A DNA stretch of 64,000 nucleotides, from NCBI RefSeq assembly GCF_003865035.1, contig NZ_BHVZ01000001.1:930001-994000 (forward strand), in the 5' to 3' direction. The translations under genes were made by a program, and so were the position numbers. The notes under the pieces are model-generated. The model was not told the origin of the DNA. It worked only from the letters and a program-made list of their open reading frames with translations, and searched no databases. The DNA is from Anaerotignum faecicola (GTDB lineage Bacteria; Bacillota; Clostridia; Lachnospirales; Anaerotignaceae). Shown here in pieces: positions 16,722 to 25,323 of the stretch. The stretch's first letter is position 1. Each line of letters begins with the position of its first letter.

Positions 16722-17697
16722 TCGGCGCCTCCCACGTTGGAATCGTATCGCCAAGATAATCGCACTGCTTTTGAATAAATTCAGGGTAACATTCCGCTGT
16801 TAAATGCAGATAGATTTGCGTCGCACTCATGTTGCAATGGCCGAGATACGCCGAAAGGTATGGAAGTGTAGTCACGATGTCGCTCTTGGATTTTTTCAGC
16901 TTTTGCATAGAACGAACGGCAAAGGTATGACGAAGGTCATGAACCCTCGGACCGTATCCACGTCCTTTATGCGCAATTCCACAATGCCATAGCGCATCCC
17001 GAAACCGGTTGTAGACTGTGGTTGTATGGTAGCAGCTTTTTCTGGGATTGGGGAAGAAATAGTTGTTACCAGAACTTTCCGCATGGATTTCTTCAAAATA
17101 TTGTTCGTAGTCCGCCCACAGACTTTTAGACAGAGGAACATATCTTGGTTTGTCATGCTTTGTTTCCCAAATCTGCAAAACGCCGTTTATAAGATCTACA
17201 TCTTTTACACGGAGCCGGGTTGCCTCTCCGGCACGTAATCCACAGCAGATCAGAGTCTTAAACAGCAAAGGAAAGACAAGGTGCGCAGTAGGGCATTGCC
17301 TGCTTGGAACCATCGTTTCAAAATATTTCATAATACGTGCCAACTCATCGCTCGTAAAAATGCAGGGAGAAAAGTCAGCATCATCTCGAGATGAAATGGT
17401 AAGTTCGGGGTAGTACGCGGCATAGCCATTCAATTGAAGATATTTGGCAAAGCGTTTTGTGAAATTAAGCCGCCATTTTTGATTTTTACGCTTTTCATTG
17501 GGCCGCTTTTCAATCCATTTCTCAACGACCAATTCCGGCAACACTGGAGTATTGATTCCTTGTTCTACGAGAAACCGGTCCAATGTTTGAAAGGTTTTGG
17601 CTTCTTTTTCATACTTACATCCGCAGGCCCGCTTTTCTGCAATAAAAGCACTTATTTGACTTGCCAGTCCGCTTCTGTACTCGTAAGTTCTGCTCAT
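16708..17697 (-). CDS. Tyrosine recombinase, second of the RIT trio
   Basis: The 329-residue integrase has Arg in CCGLRAGEATRLRVKDVD, the HDLRHTFAVRSM box, His in YLGHCNMSATQ and Tyr in IYLHLT. An N-terminal core-binding domain (SQISAFIAEKRACGCKYEKE) precedes the catalytic domain. It overlaps the first gene by four bases (ATGA at 17694-17697) and the third by 14, so the three proteins are produced together. Confidence 0.88.
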   Translation of the reverse strand: MSRTYEYRSGLASQISAFIAEKRACGCKYEKEAKTFQTLDRFLVEQGINTPVLPELVVEKWIEKRPNEKRKNQKWRLNFTKRFAKYLQLNGYAAYYPELTISSRDDADFSPCIFTSDELARIMKYFETMVPSRQCPTAHLVFPLLFKTLICCGLRAGEATRLRVKDVDLINGVLQIWETKHDKPRYVPLSKSLWADYEQYFEEIHAESSGNNYFFPNPRKSCYHTTTVYNRFRDALWHCGIAHKGRGYGPRVHDLRHTFAVRSMQKLKKSKSDIVTTLPYLSAYLGHCNMSATQIYLHLTAECYPEFIQKQCDYLGDTIPTWEAPNENC

Positions 17698-18911
17698 AAG
17701 AGATCACCATCCTCAAACGACAGGGCGCATTCACGCAGGTTTTCAATATCCAGACGGATGTAATGTCCCAGAGATTCTCGGTCCGAATGGCCAAGAAATG
17801 AAAAAATGATATCTGGAGACACATCGGCAGATAGCAGTTTTGTCGCAACGGTTGCCCGAAGAGAATGCAGGCCGTGATGCGCATGAATTGGCACTTTTAC
17901 CCCTGAACGCGCGACATACCTATGGAACGCTGAATGGATTGATTTCATCTTGCCATATGGAGGGTTCAAACTGACAAACAGGTATTCGCATTTTGTTTGC
18001 GGACGAATATGCAGGTAGTCAATAATAGCAGATCCCACTTTTTCGCTGAGAGGAAGTGTGTTCGGCTTGCCCGTCTTGCTTTGCACAAAGGAGATTGAAC
18101 AAAGCTCCCAGTCAATATCGGACAACTTCAAATTGCAGATATCTTTGCTTCGCACACCAAGTTCAGCGGCAATAGTAATGAAAGCATAGTCTCGTTTTCC
18201 TTTTGGGCTGGCTCTGTTCACGGTTTCCAATACTGCATTGATTTCCTCTGACTCCCAGATTTTAATTATGCTCTGTGCTTGTCCCAGACGATATTCAGGT
18301 ACATGAGGTGCAAGATTTTCGGATGTATATCCAAGCAGATACAGATACGACAGGAACTTCCGCAGTCGGCTGAGTTCACAACGCACTGTACTTTTTGCAT
18401 GGCCTCTCAGAGTCAGCAGATATGCCGAGACATGTGAGCTGTTAAGTTCTTCCAGCTTTGTTATACCAGCATTCTGAAAGTACCGCATAACTACGGAGAT
18501 ATAATTTCGCATCGTTTCTCTGGTGCATTCTGAATAACCGGTTTTGATGAGATATTCTTCCTGCGCATCAAGAAAGGAGTTGAATTCCGGCAACAACTCT
18601 TGCAGAGGATTGAGCATCCCCTTTCCCCAGGTACCTTTGGTGGCAAGCAGATCAAGCATTTTCATGCTTCCGGCTTTACGGTCAATTGTGGACTGCCTTA
18701 AAGGTGGAGTGCACTTGCCGAGTTCTGTGATGAATTCATCTTTATGCGAGGGCAAATATGTTTCATATCCCTTTTTATTGCAGAACTCTTGAAATTGCTT
18801 CCATGTCAATAGGGCGTATTCGCTACTGCGTATGGAATATCCCTGTTCTTTTAGAGTTACTGCACCTTTGTCAATGAGGTCTTTGATTAGCTTGTTTAGC
18901 AATATACCCAC
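17694..18911 (-). CDS. Tyrosine recombinase, first of the RIT trio
   Basis: The 405-residue protein is the longest of the trio. Catalytic residues are seen in ELGVRSKDICNLKL (Arg), GLHSLRATVATKLL (His, Arg), FLGHSDRESLG (His) and HYIRLD (Tyr). The N-terminal 110 residues form an extra domain not present in the other two, followed by the usual core-binding domain (EEYLIKTGYSECTRETMRNY). All catalytic residues are present, so the trio appears functional. Confidence 0.88.
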   Translation of the reverse strand: MGILLNKLIKDLIDKGAVTLKEQGYSIRSSEYALLTWKQFQEFCNKKGYETYLPSHKDEFITELGKCTPPLRQSTIDRKAGSMKMLDLLATKGTWGKGMLNPLQELLPEFNSFLDAQEEYLIKTGYSECTRETMRNYISVVMRYFQNAGITKLEELNSSHVSAYLLTLRGHAKSTVRCELSRLRKFLSYLYLLGYTSENLAPHVPEYRLGQAQSIIKIWESEEINAVLETVNRASPKGKRDYAFITIAAELGVRSKDICNLKLSDIDWELCSISFVQSKTGKPNTLPLSEKVGSAIIDYLHIRPQTKCEYLFVSLNPPYGKMKSIHSAFHRYVARSGVKVPIHAHHGLHSLRATVATKLLSADVSPDIIFSFLGHSDRESLGHYIRLDIENLRECALSFEDGDLL

Positions 18912-19062
18912 CGCCCTTCATGTAGAAATTTCTCCTATTACAATGACAATTCTACTTGAACAAGCGGAAAAAGTAAGCCCTTACTTTAAAGGTTTTAGCT
19001 GCTATGATTAAAGGTTGAAATGTGGAGTATTATGTGCAGTAAAATCCACAGAAGCCTTGTAT
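18912..19062. promoter_or_regulatory. Upstream region of the RIT trio
   Basis: A 150-base gap without genes. It contains an imperfect inverted repeat GTAGAAATT / AATTCTAC (about 18922-18956) and a perfect AAGTAAG/CTTACTT palindrome near 18970-18985. These are candidate recombinase or regulator sites upstream of the trio. The TTATGTG motif near 19030 echoes the other end. Confidence 0.4.
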
Positions 19063-20349
19063 TCATGCCATTTTTGTGCCCATCATTAACATAATGGCTT
19101 TGTCCCAATAAACGCTGTTTCCTAACATCTCATATCGCTTTGAATCACTGATTATCCCATGCTCAAAATCGTATGCGGTCCATCCATCCGGGAATCCCTG
19201 CAACCGCTCACACTCCATAGGGGTTAGCCGACGCACAATATATTTTCTCTCTGGTTGGGCGACCAACGCTCCGCAAGGTTGATATGCCATAAGAGTTGGA
19301 GCCAATTCCTCCTGATACCCTATACTGCCGGCCGCACTTCCTGCTTTATAGCGGAAACCGGCACTGACCATGGCGGGAGGAGATTGTGACATAGCAGCTA
19401 TGATTGGCAGATTTCCGTGTGTTTGGCTTCGCAGAGTAGGAGAAATATTACTGCGCTCCACGCTCATAGAAGCTCCGCCCTGGTCGTTGAGTATGACAAG
19501 CGGCGCAACAACCGCATGACGGTCTGCCCCTGTCAGGGTATAAGAAATGTCACTTTGGTATCCAGCTCCATTTCCTCCGTTATGCGGCTGGCGTCCAATG
19601 ATATTGCCCACAATGCAGTACACTTCGGTATCGCTCAAATATCGGTCTTGCGGGACTGTTCCTCCAGCGCTGCTTGCAGCAAAGGAGGTAAGTGCTTGCC
19701 GCGGCGTTCCGCCCGATTCAAAATACCCTCGCAGGCTTTTGGGGACAAAAAGTATTTGTCCGGCGCATTTTCCTCTAAAATCAGCGACAAGGAACATGCG
19801 CCTGCGTCGCTGTGCTGTTCCGAAATATTGGGCGTCGTACACGCACCAAGCGAGATCAATTCCTCGGCTTCGTACCATTCCGGCGTTGGCCCATCGCCCA
19901 GAATAAGGCATTGGAACCGGGGTTTCTGTGAACGCTTGCAGCACAGCCGCAAAGTCACATCCTCCTGCGGATGACAAAGCTCCGGGGACGTTTTCCCATA
20001 TTGCGATTTGCGGATATTGTCCATGTGTTACCTCCTGCATTTCTCGAATAATACGGATTGCTTCAGAAAACAACCCGCTGCGCTCATCCGCTAACCCTAA
20101 CCTGCGTCCGCTGATGGATAGTCCCTGACAGGGTGAACCAAAAGTGATGATGTCCACAGGTGGCAGCTTGCGTCCGTCCAGTTTTGTAATATCTCCTACA
20201 TGGACCATTTCTGGAATATGCCGTTTTGTGACCGATATGGCTGTCGGCAGAACTTCACTTGCCCAGACAGGACGGATTCCATAAAATAAGGCGGCATAGG
20301 GGAAACCCCCTATCCCGTCAAAAAGTGTTCCTAAAGTTATCTCTTTCAT
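19063..20349 (-). CDS. dcm: DNA cytosine-5 methyltransferase
   Basis: The start is ATG 20349 with GGGAGG six bases upstream (428 residues). Motif I is TLFDGIGGFPYA (SAM binding), motif IV GSPCQGLS holds the catalytic Cys, motif VI is ENVPGAL, motif VIII QRRRRMFLV and the last motifs RRLTPMECERLQGFPDGWT and LGNSVYWDKAI. No restriction enzyme lies beside it, so it is a solitary methylase that may protect the ICE from host restriction. It sits within the transfer operon, 20 bases after the VirB6-like gene. Methyltransferases at this place are common in related ICEs. Confidence 0.9.
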   Translation of the reverse strand: MKEITLGTLFDGIGGFPYAALFYGIRPVWASEVLPTAISVTKRHIPEMVHVGDITKLDGRKLPPVDIITFGSPCQGLSISGRRLGLADERSGLFSEAIRIIREMQEVTHGQYPQIAIWENVPGALSSAGGCDFAAVLQAFTETPVPMPYSGRWANAGMVRSRGIDLAWCVYDAQYFGTAQRRRRMFLVADFRGKCAGQILFVPKSLRGYFESGGTPRQALTSFAASSAGGTVPQDRYLSDTEVYCIVGNIIGRQPHNGGNGAGYQSDISYTLTGADRHAVVAPLVILNDQGGASMSVERSNISPTLRSQTHGNLPIIAAMSQSPPAMVSAGFRYKAGSAAGSIGYQEELAPTLMAYQPCGALVAQPERKYIVRRLTPMECERLQGFPDGWTAYDFEHGIISDSKRYEMLGNSVYWDKAIMLMMGTKMA

Positions 20350-20369
20350 AATGTACCTCCCGACATAGT

Positions 20370-21239
20370 TTAATGAGCCTGAAAGACTGATTTTGCGAGA
20401 CTGCCGGTTTTGAACAGCGTAAAACATAGCAGCACGGTGTAGCCCACGCAGCTCCAGATCGCCATGATGATGTCATCTTCCAGAGCGATGTTCTGCACCA
20501 GCACAGCATAAATTGCCACGCAGACGATGATGAGAAACGCCTGAAAGCCCAGCGCCAGCAGGGAGCGCAGATAGTTCTGGCCCATGCCGCCCCATTCCTT
20601 GCCCATCATGGCAGCCATGGGGATGGGCGCAACGGATGTCACAAGGTAAATTTCAATCATACGGCCATAAATCACGATGAAGATGCAGATATACAGCGCC
20701 CACATGGTAACGCCGATAAACATACTCTGGAACCAAAGCCCGAACAGCGGTCCCAGATCCATTTCCATCAGCCTCGGTTCCAGATCGGTCATAACTGAGG
20801 AAATGTCAATGGACGCATCCGAACCGATGATCCCTGCTGCCTGCGCTACTACGCTCTGAGCCATATCAAAGACGCCCATCACGATATTCCATGTGTTTGT
20901 GACAATGAGGATGGCGGCGGCTGATTTGAACACCCACTTAAAAATCATCCAGGTGTCCACATCATGCAGGTTGTTCTTGTCTGCGATCATCTGGATCAGA
21001 TCTACGGTCATCACGATAGCCAGGATCACGCCTGCAATCGGCACCATAATGGAGTTTGACAGGTTCTCAATCATGCTGAAAATACTGCCATTCCATCCCT
21101 GTGGGGTCTGGCCTACCTGTACGGATATATCCGCGACTTGTTGGTTTACGCTGTCAAACATCCCCGAAAGGTTGCTCATAATACCGCCCACCAGCATTTC
21201 TTTCAGCCAATTTGTCAGGGCTTCAAGTAAGAAATCCAT
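20370..21239 (-). CDS. VirB6/TrbL-like multi-pass channel protein
   Basis: The 289-residue protein has about six hydrophobic segments, including IMVPIAGVILAIVMTVDLIQMI, AAILIVTNTWNIVMGVF and GVTMWALYICIFIVIYGRM. A conserved EWGGMGQNYLRSLLALGFQA loop is seen. It has the size and position of the VirB6-like inner-membrane component of Firmicute T4SS. AAGGAGG lies ten bases before ATG 21239. Confidence 0.8.
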   Translation of the reverse strand: MDFLLEALTNWLKEMLVGGIMSNLSGMFDSVNQQVADISVQVGQTPQGWNGSIFSMIENLSNSIMVPIAGVILAIVMTVDLIQMIADKNNLHDVDTWMIFKWVFKSAAAILIVTNTWNIVMGVFDMAQSVVAQAAGIIGSDASIDISSVMTDLEPRLMEMDLGPLFGLWFQSMFIGVTMWALYICIFIVIYGRMIEIYLVTSVAPIPMAAMMGKEWGGMGQNYLRSLLALGFQAFLIIVCVAIYAVLVQNIALEDDIIMAIWSCVGYTVLLCFTLFKTGSLAKSVFQAH

Positions 21240-21308
21240 ACGGTGTCAACCTCCTTTCCGCCGCCCCCGCAAAACTGCGGGAGCGGCAAGGATTTCATAC
21301 GGAGACGC

Positions 21309-21527
21309 TTAGACAGAGAAAAGCCCGGAGAGCAGAGGTACAAGGACCATGCCTACCACGACTACACCAGCACCGGCCATGAGCTGCTTCATGCCCTGGC
21401 TCTTGGCGCCGGGGTTGTCGTTGCCGTAACCTTCCAGCAGGTTGATAACGCCCCAGATACCGAGACCGGCACCGAGCGCGATAACGAGGGTCTGAAGAAC
21501 GGTGATTGCCTGTTCAAAAAATGCCAT
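21309..21527 (-). CDS. Maff2-type small membrane protein
   Basis: The 72-residue protein begins MAFFEQAITVLQTLVIALGA and has two membrane helices around a conserved LEGYGNDNPGAKSQGMKQLM loop. This is the Maff2 family, always found between VirD4 and the VirB6-like gene in these ICEs; its size recalls VirB2 pilin-like subunits, which is inference. The ribosome site is weak. Confidence 0.85.
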   Translation of the reverse strand: MAFFEQAITVLQTLVIALGAGLGIWGVINLLEGYGNDNPGAKSQGMKQLMAGAGVVVVGMVLVPLLSGLFSV

Positions 21528-21587
21528 ATAGTTTGTTAGCCGGAATCTGATTAAAAAATAGGTTTGTCATGTTTCATAGGCATACAA

Positions 21588-21640
21588 AAGCCGGAACAAT
21601 CTGCCGCCCGGTTTCCGGGGGCATGATTCCGGCTGTCCTC
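21588..21640 (-). terminator. Hairpin between virD4 and Maff2 genes
   Basis: A long inverted repeat (AGCCGGAA...TTCCGGCT) with an inner CCCGG/CCGGG stem lies in the 219-base gap. The minus strand continues with TTTTG. It may reduce read-through from virD4 into the channel genes or act as an mRNA processing signal. The rest of the gap shows nothing else. Confidence 0.5.
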
Positions 21641-21746
21641 CTTTTTCATTATTTTTTCTCGCGATTGTCCGCTTTGTACGCCAATGGCCCATAGAGGGCA
21701 GATGCGGCGAATAGATAAGATCACTCCCTTCTAAAGCGGAACGAAA

Positions 21747-23576
21747 TTAAGCGCCCTTTGTGTCTACTTCATATACATCGCAGACCTCATTGGGCTTGAG
21801 TTTCAGCCTTGCGGACAAGAATGCTTCAATATCAAAAGCGTTCTTGTCATCCGCGTCGGCAGTGTACTTGAAATTGGGGTGCTTGGTGATGTCGTACTTA
21901 TCCGAAAGGAAAGGACGCACACCGCGCAGCTGGAGGATACACTTGCCGCCATCCATAACAGCAAGCTCATCCTGGCTCATCAGCTCTTTCCCCAATTTTT
22001 GATAGTTGAGTGAATGGGATGTTTCCCTCCCACGGCTCTCTCCGGTGTTGTAGGTGTCGATGGTTTCCTTACCCAGCACGGCGGCCAGCTCCTTGAGAGT
22101 GGTCGGCTCCTTACCGCCCAGAAAGATGGAAGTATCCATGTTTCCGATAATGGTATCTGCGTTATCCTTATAAATCGCCTTGAGCTGACTCTGCGCCTGC
22201 AACACCAGACAGGCGGAGATCTCACGGCTTCGGATGGTGGCCACCAGCTTTTCCAACTTGGGTATCTGGCCAATGTTGGCGCACTCGTCGATCAGACAGC
22301 GCACATGAACCGGCAGTCTGCCGTCGTACACATCGTCGGCCTTTTCGCAGAGCAGGTTAAACAGCTGGGTATAACACATGGATATAAGGAAATTAAAGCT
22401 GTCATCAGTGTCACTCATGATGAGGAACAGGGCAGTTTTCCTGTCTCCCAGAGTATCCAGCTCCAGCTCATCATAAGCCGTGACCTCACGCAACTCTGCA
22501 ATGTCGAACACGGCAAGGCGAGCGCCGCAGGAAATCAAAATCGACTTGGCTGTTTTTCCGGCGGCCAGCTTATATTTCTTATACTGGCGCACCGCAAAGT
22601 GGTTTGGCTTCTCGGCTTCCAGCGCATCAAACATCAGGTCTACGGGGTTTTTGAACTCCTCGTCATCCTCACGGACTTCCATGGCGTTGATGAACTCAAT
22701 GAGGGTGGAGAAGTTTTGTTCCTCCACCGGAGCCTCATAATGGATATAGCCAATAAGCGCGCAGTACAACAAGGTTTCTGCTTTTACCCAGAAATCGTCT
22801 CCGGCCTTGCCTTCGCCTTTGGTATTGGCGATCAGCGTTGTTACCAGCTTCAAGATGTCCTTTTCGCTATGGATATAGGCGAAAGGGTTATAGTGCATGG
22901 ACTTCTTGAAGTTAATAGTATTTAGGACCTTGATTCGGTACGGCTCATAAATGACCTTGCCGTGCTTATCCTTCATAGGCTTTCCGTCTTTCCCCAGCTT
23001 GGGTGCGCCCCTTTGGAGCATTTTTCCGCACTCCACCAAAATGGTTCCCTTCGGGTCTGTGACCACATAGGAACTGTGCATCTGCATCAGATTCGGTTTG
23101 AGCCAGAAGCGGGTCTTACCGGAACCGGAGCCGCCAATCACCAGCACATTTTTGTTTCTGGCGGTCTTTGGGTCCTTGGGGCGGCTGTTCATTGTCAGGC
23201 TCTCCGTTTTCGTCAGAATCACATTGTTCTGGAATACCGGGTCGATGTAGGGTGTAATGTCCTCATGGGTTCCCCACCGGGCGGAACCGTATTCCATGCC
23301 GTGCCTGTACTTCTTGGCGTTCTTGCTTTTCAGGTACACAGCCAGCCGCAGGCCGCCGCAGCAGCACAGGCCCACCAGCAGGTCCAGCGGGTGCAGGCTG
23401 GGCCACCAGCTGGCCAGCGCCACCGGCAGCGTGGAGAAGAACGAGAGCATTTTTGCCGAAGCGTCCGCACCCACGGCCATCCGCCACGCTTCACCGAAGT
23501 TGGTGGAGAAAAGCCCCATCAGGATATACGGCAGATTCAGCAAAATGAGCTTTTTGATGTTCAGCTGCTTTTTCAT
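21747..23576 (-). CDS. virD4: VirD4/TraG-type coupling protein
   Basis: The 609-residue ATPase brings the relaxase-DNA complex to the T4SS. Two N-terminal membrane helices (LILLNLPYILMGLFSTNF and LLVGLCCCGGLRLAVYL) precede the nucleotide-binding domain with Walker A GGSGSGKTRFW (about residue 148), YVVTDPKGTI and Walker B RCLIDECANIGQIPKLEKL. These motifs are those of TraG/VirD4 proteins. The start overlaps the pcfB stop by four bases. It appears complete. Confidence 0.93.
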   Translation of the reverse strand: MKKQLNIKKLILLNLPYILMGLFSTNFGEAWRMAVGADASAKMLSFFSTLPVALASWWPSLHPLDLLVGLCCCGGLRLAVYLKSKNAKKYRHGMEYGSARWGTHEDITPYIDPVFQNNVILTKTESLTMNSRPKDPKTARNKNVLVIGGSGSGKTRFWLKPNLMQMHSSYVVTDPKGTILVECGKMLQRGAPKLGKDGKPMKDKHGKVIYEPYRIKVLNTINFKKSMHYNPFAYIHSEKDILKLVTTLIANTKGEGKAGDDFWVKAETLLYCALIGYIHYEAPVEEQNFSTLIEFINAMEVREDDEEFKNPVDLMFDALEAEKPNHFAVRQYKKYKLAAGKTAKSILISCGARLAVFDIAELREVTAYDELELDTLGDRKTALFLIMSDTDDSFNFLISMCYTQLFNLLCEKADDVYDGRLPVHVRCLIDECANIGQIPKLEKLVATIRSREISACLVLQAQSQLKAIYKDNADTIIGNMDTSIFLGGKEPTTLKELAAVLGKETIDTYNTGESRGRETSHSLNYQKLGKELMSQDELAVMDGGKCILQLRGVRPFLSDKYDITKHPNFKYTADADDKNAFDIEAFLSARLKLKPNEVCDVYEVDTKGA

Positions 23577-24073
23577 CGTTCCAGCTCCTTCCGCTTGTTC
23601 CGGTCCACGACGGCGTGTTTTACCAGTTCTTTGAACTGGCTCAGCTTTGCCAGCACGGACGGGCGCTCGGATTTCTCCGCCTTTCTGACCTTTTTCCCGG
23701 TGTACTCGGTAAAAGCAGCGGTCAGGGCATCCGCGTCCCGACCCTTGAAAAAGATCAGGTACTTGGGTGGGGAGCTGCTGCGGTCCTTCTTCACCGCATA
23801 GTCCACGCCGTATTTCCGGGCGATCTTCTCAAACTCCTTGATGGAGGGGTCGGTGATCTCGATGTTGGAAACCCCTTGGTTTTGACCAATCAGCTGTTTC
23901 ACCGTCTGCTTGCCCTGGGGCTTCACAGGCGCGTCACGGCTTCTCTGCTTTTGCAGCTTCTTTTCCTTGCGGTGGGCAAGGTACTTGCTGATGGCGGCTT
24001 TGAGCAGCCTGCCGGTGAACTTTGTTCCGCTGACAACCAGCGTTAAAGTCCTGTTTTCCACTTCTTCCTGCAT
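23573..24073 (-). CDS. PcfB family conjugation protein
   Basis: I prefer ATG 24073 (MQEEVENRTLTLVVSGTKF) with GGAGG eight bases upstream; an ATG two codons earlier is only two bases from that site. The 166-residue product has a TGRLLKAAISKYLAHRKEKK segment and a VKQLIGQNQGVSNIEI motif typical of PcfB/DUF3801 proteins, which work with the VirD4-type coupling protein. It overlaps virD4 by four bases. Confidence 0.85.
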   Translation of the reverse strand: MQEEVENRTLTLVVSGTKFTGRLLKAAISKYLAHRKEKKLQKQRSRDAPVKPQGKQTVKQLIGQNQGVSNIEITDPSIKEFEKIARKYGVDYAVKKDRSSSPPKYLIFFKGRDADALTAAFTEYTGKKVRKAEKSERPSVLAKLSQFKELVKHAVVDRNKRKELER

Positions 24074-24173
24074 TTTCATCGCCTCCTTTCCACAAAATGT
24101 GCAGGGGTGGTGCATTTATTTCTAAGGCGGGACCACCAGCCGCCGGAGAAGGTATTTCTTCATCGAACCGCCC

Positions 24174-24485
24174 TCAACGAATTTGCTCAGAACGGTCATA
24201 GAGCAAATCTCCATTTCTGACCTTTGCATGACTGAGAATCTTGATCTGTCCCTTTGCCTGACTGTCCAGAGCTTTTTCATAGCCCTTATCTGACAAAAAC
24301 AGGCGGGTTCGTTCACCTTTCCAGCCCACCGGGGAGTCATGCGTCAGCACATCAAAAATAATCATGTGCCGGGTGTTCTCAGCAAATCGCTGGAGATCCA
24401 TGTAGTCATGGCCGTGATAGTTCTGCGCTCCAGCTTTCTGGCGCATTTCTTCCATCAGCTGACCGATTGTTTTGCCTTCTGGCAT
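24174..24485 (-). CDS. DUF5720-like ICE protein, copy 1
   Basis: ATG 24485 has GGAAG upstream, giving 103 residues starting MPEGKTIGQLMEEMRQKAG. The C-terminal half RTRLFLSDKGYEKALDSQA resembles RLFLTEDGYQSALQSQQ of the gene at 26476, so the two are paralogues. The family has no known function. It lies between the antirepressor and pcfB. Confidence 0.65.
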   Translation of the reverse strand: MPEGKTIGQLMEEMRQKAGAQNYHGHDYMDLQRFAENTRHMIIFDVLTHDSPVGWKGERTRLFLSDKGYEKALDSQAKGQIKILSHAKVRNGDLLYDRSEQIR

Positions 24486-24508
24486 AAAACTCACTTCCTT
24501 TCCCACTC

Positions 24509-25276
24509 TCATACAACCATCAAAATCATGTCTCTCAGCTGAGCAAAGTAGAGTTTGCCTTGCGGGGTTATCAGCGTATAGGAGCCGATATGCCCGTGAT
24601 TGCAGTAGTCTTTGACACAAAACAGTCCTTCATTGGCTGGCTTTGCATAGGGCAGTACATTACCGGATGCGGTGCGGTACACAAAACGCTTTTCCAGAAG
24701 GAAACGGACAAACCGACGCTCCGGGACAAGCAACTCTTTGGCGGTGGTGCGGAGGTTGGTACTGTGATTGAGGTCGATGAACAAATCATAAAAGGCTGCC
24801 TTACTCTCCAGCAGGGCATTTTCCTCTCGTAGCGACGCATTTTCTTCCCGCTCAGCAAGCAGCTCGGAGCAGAGCTTTATCAGAGCTTCCGGAGAAGTGG
24901 CTATCTCCCACAACTTCTCTTTTGTGAGATAGGCTCCGTGCTTGCGAATGGCAGGTAGAACTTCATCAAACACCCATTGTTCAAACCGTTCCGCTGACGG
25001 CAGTTTACTATGGGCGATCAGACGATATAGATCACCTTCGGGGATAAAGAGCATTTCGACCATTTGTACCGCGGGGCTTCCATCTGCCTTTTTCCCAGTC
25101 TGGACCCCTATGGAACATTTCGTTCCACCCCTGGTATGGTCGCGGACGGCTTTGCGTGGATTGGTATATCCCAGCGCTGTTGCCACATCTGTACCGCAAA
25201 ATAATACTTTGCCATTCTGTTCCAAAGTGCGAATGCTTCCGAACTCTGGACTATTGAAAATTTCAATCTGATTCAT
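24509..25276 (-). CDS. Phage-type antirepressor (BRO-N and KilAC domains)
   Basis: The 255-residue protein has an N-terminal BRO domain (residues 1-110; VLFCGTDVATALGYTNPRKA, FEQWVFDEVLPAIRKHGAYL), a short coiled coil (LLAEREENASLREENALLES) and a C-terminal KilAC-like DNA-binding domain. Such proteins counter repressors in phages and are regularly found in ICEs, where they may control transfer genes. AAAGGAGG precedes ATG 25276. Confidence 0.85.
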   Translation of the reverse strand: MNQIEIFNSPEFGSIRTLEQNGKVLFCGTDVATALGYTNPRKAVRDHTRGGTKCSIGVQTGKKADGSPAVQMVEMLFIPEGDLYRLIAHSKLPSAERFEQWVFDEVLPAIRKHGAYLTKEKLWEIATSPEALIKLCSELLAEREENASLREENALLESKAAFYDLFIDLNHSTNLRTTAKELLVPERRFVRFLLEKRFVYRTASGNVLPYAKPANEGLFCVKDYCNHGHIGSYTLITPQGKLYFAQLRDMILMVV

Positions 25277-25304
25277 GCTGTGCCTCCTTTGGTGTAATAC
25301 AAAA

Positions 25305-25323
25305 GCGGCTGATTACCAGCCGC
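25305..25323 (-). terminator. Terminator after the replication gene
   Basis: GCGGCTG (25305-25311) pairs with CAGCCGC (25317-25323) and is followed on the minus strand by TTTTGTATT. It overlaps the last codons of the replication protein gene. Confidence 0.7.

Larger units (their letters stand above)
15580..19045 (-). mobile_element. RIT element (recombinase in trio)
   Basis: Three different tyrosine recombinases in tandem with overlapping ends are the hallmark of RIT elements. The trio splits the dcm-prgI junction of the ICE transfer operon. Exact ends are not fixed: nested inverted repeats lie at 15584-15694 and a related TTATGTG motif at about 19030. Both limits given are approximate. Confidence 0.75.

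Noticed and set aside
22014-22925. Plus-strand frame of about 300 codons opposite virD4
   Set aside because: The opposite strand encodes clear VirD4 motifs; this frame has no ribosome site and its residues follow the antisense codon pattern.
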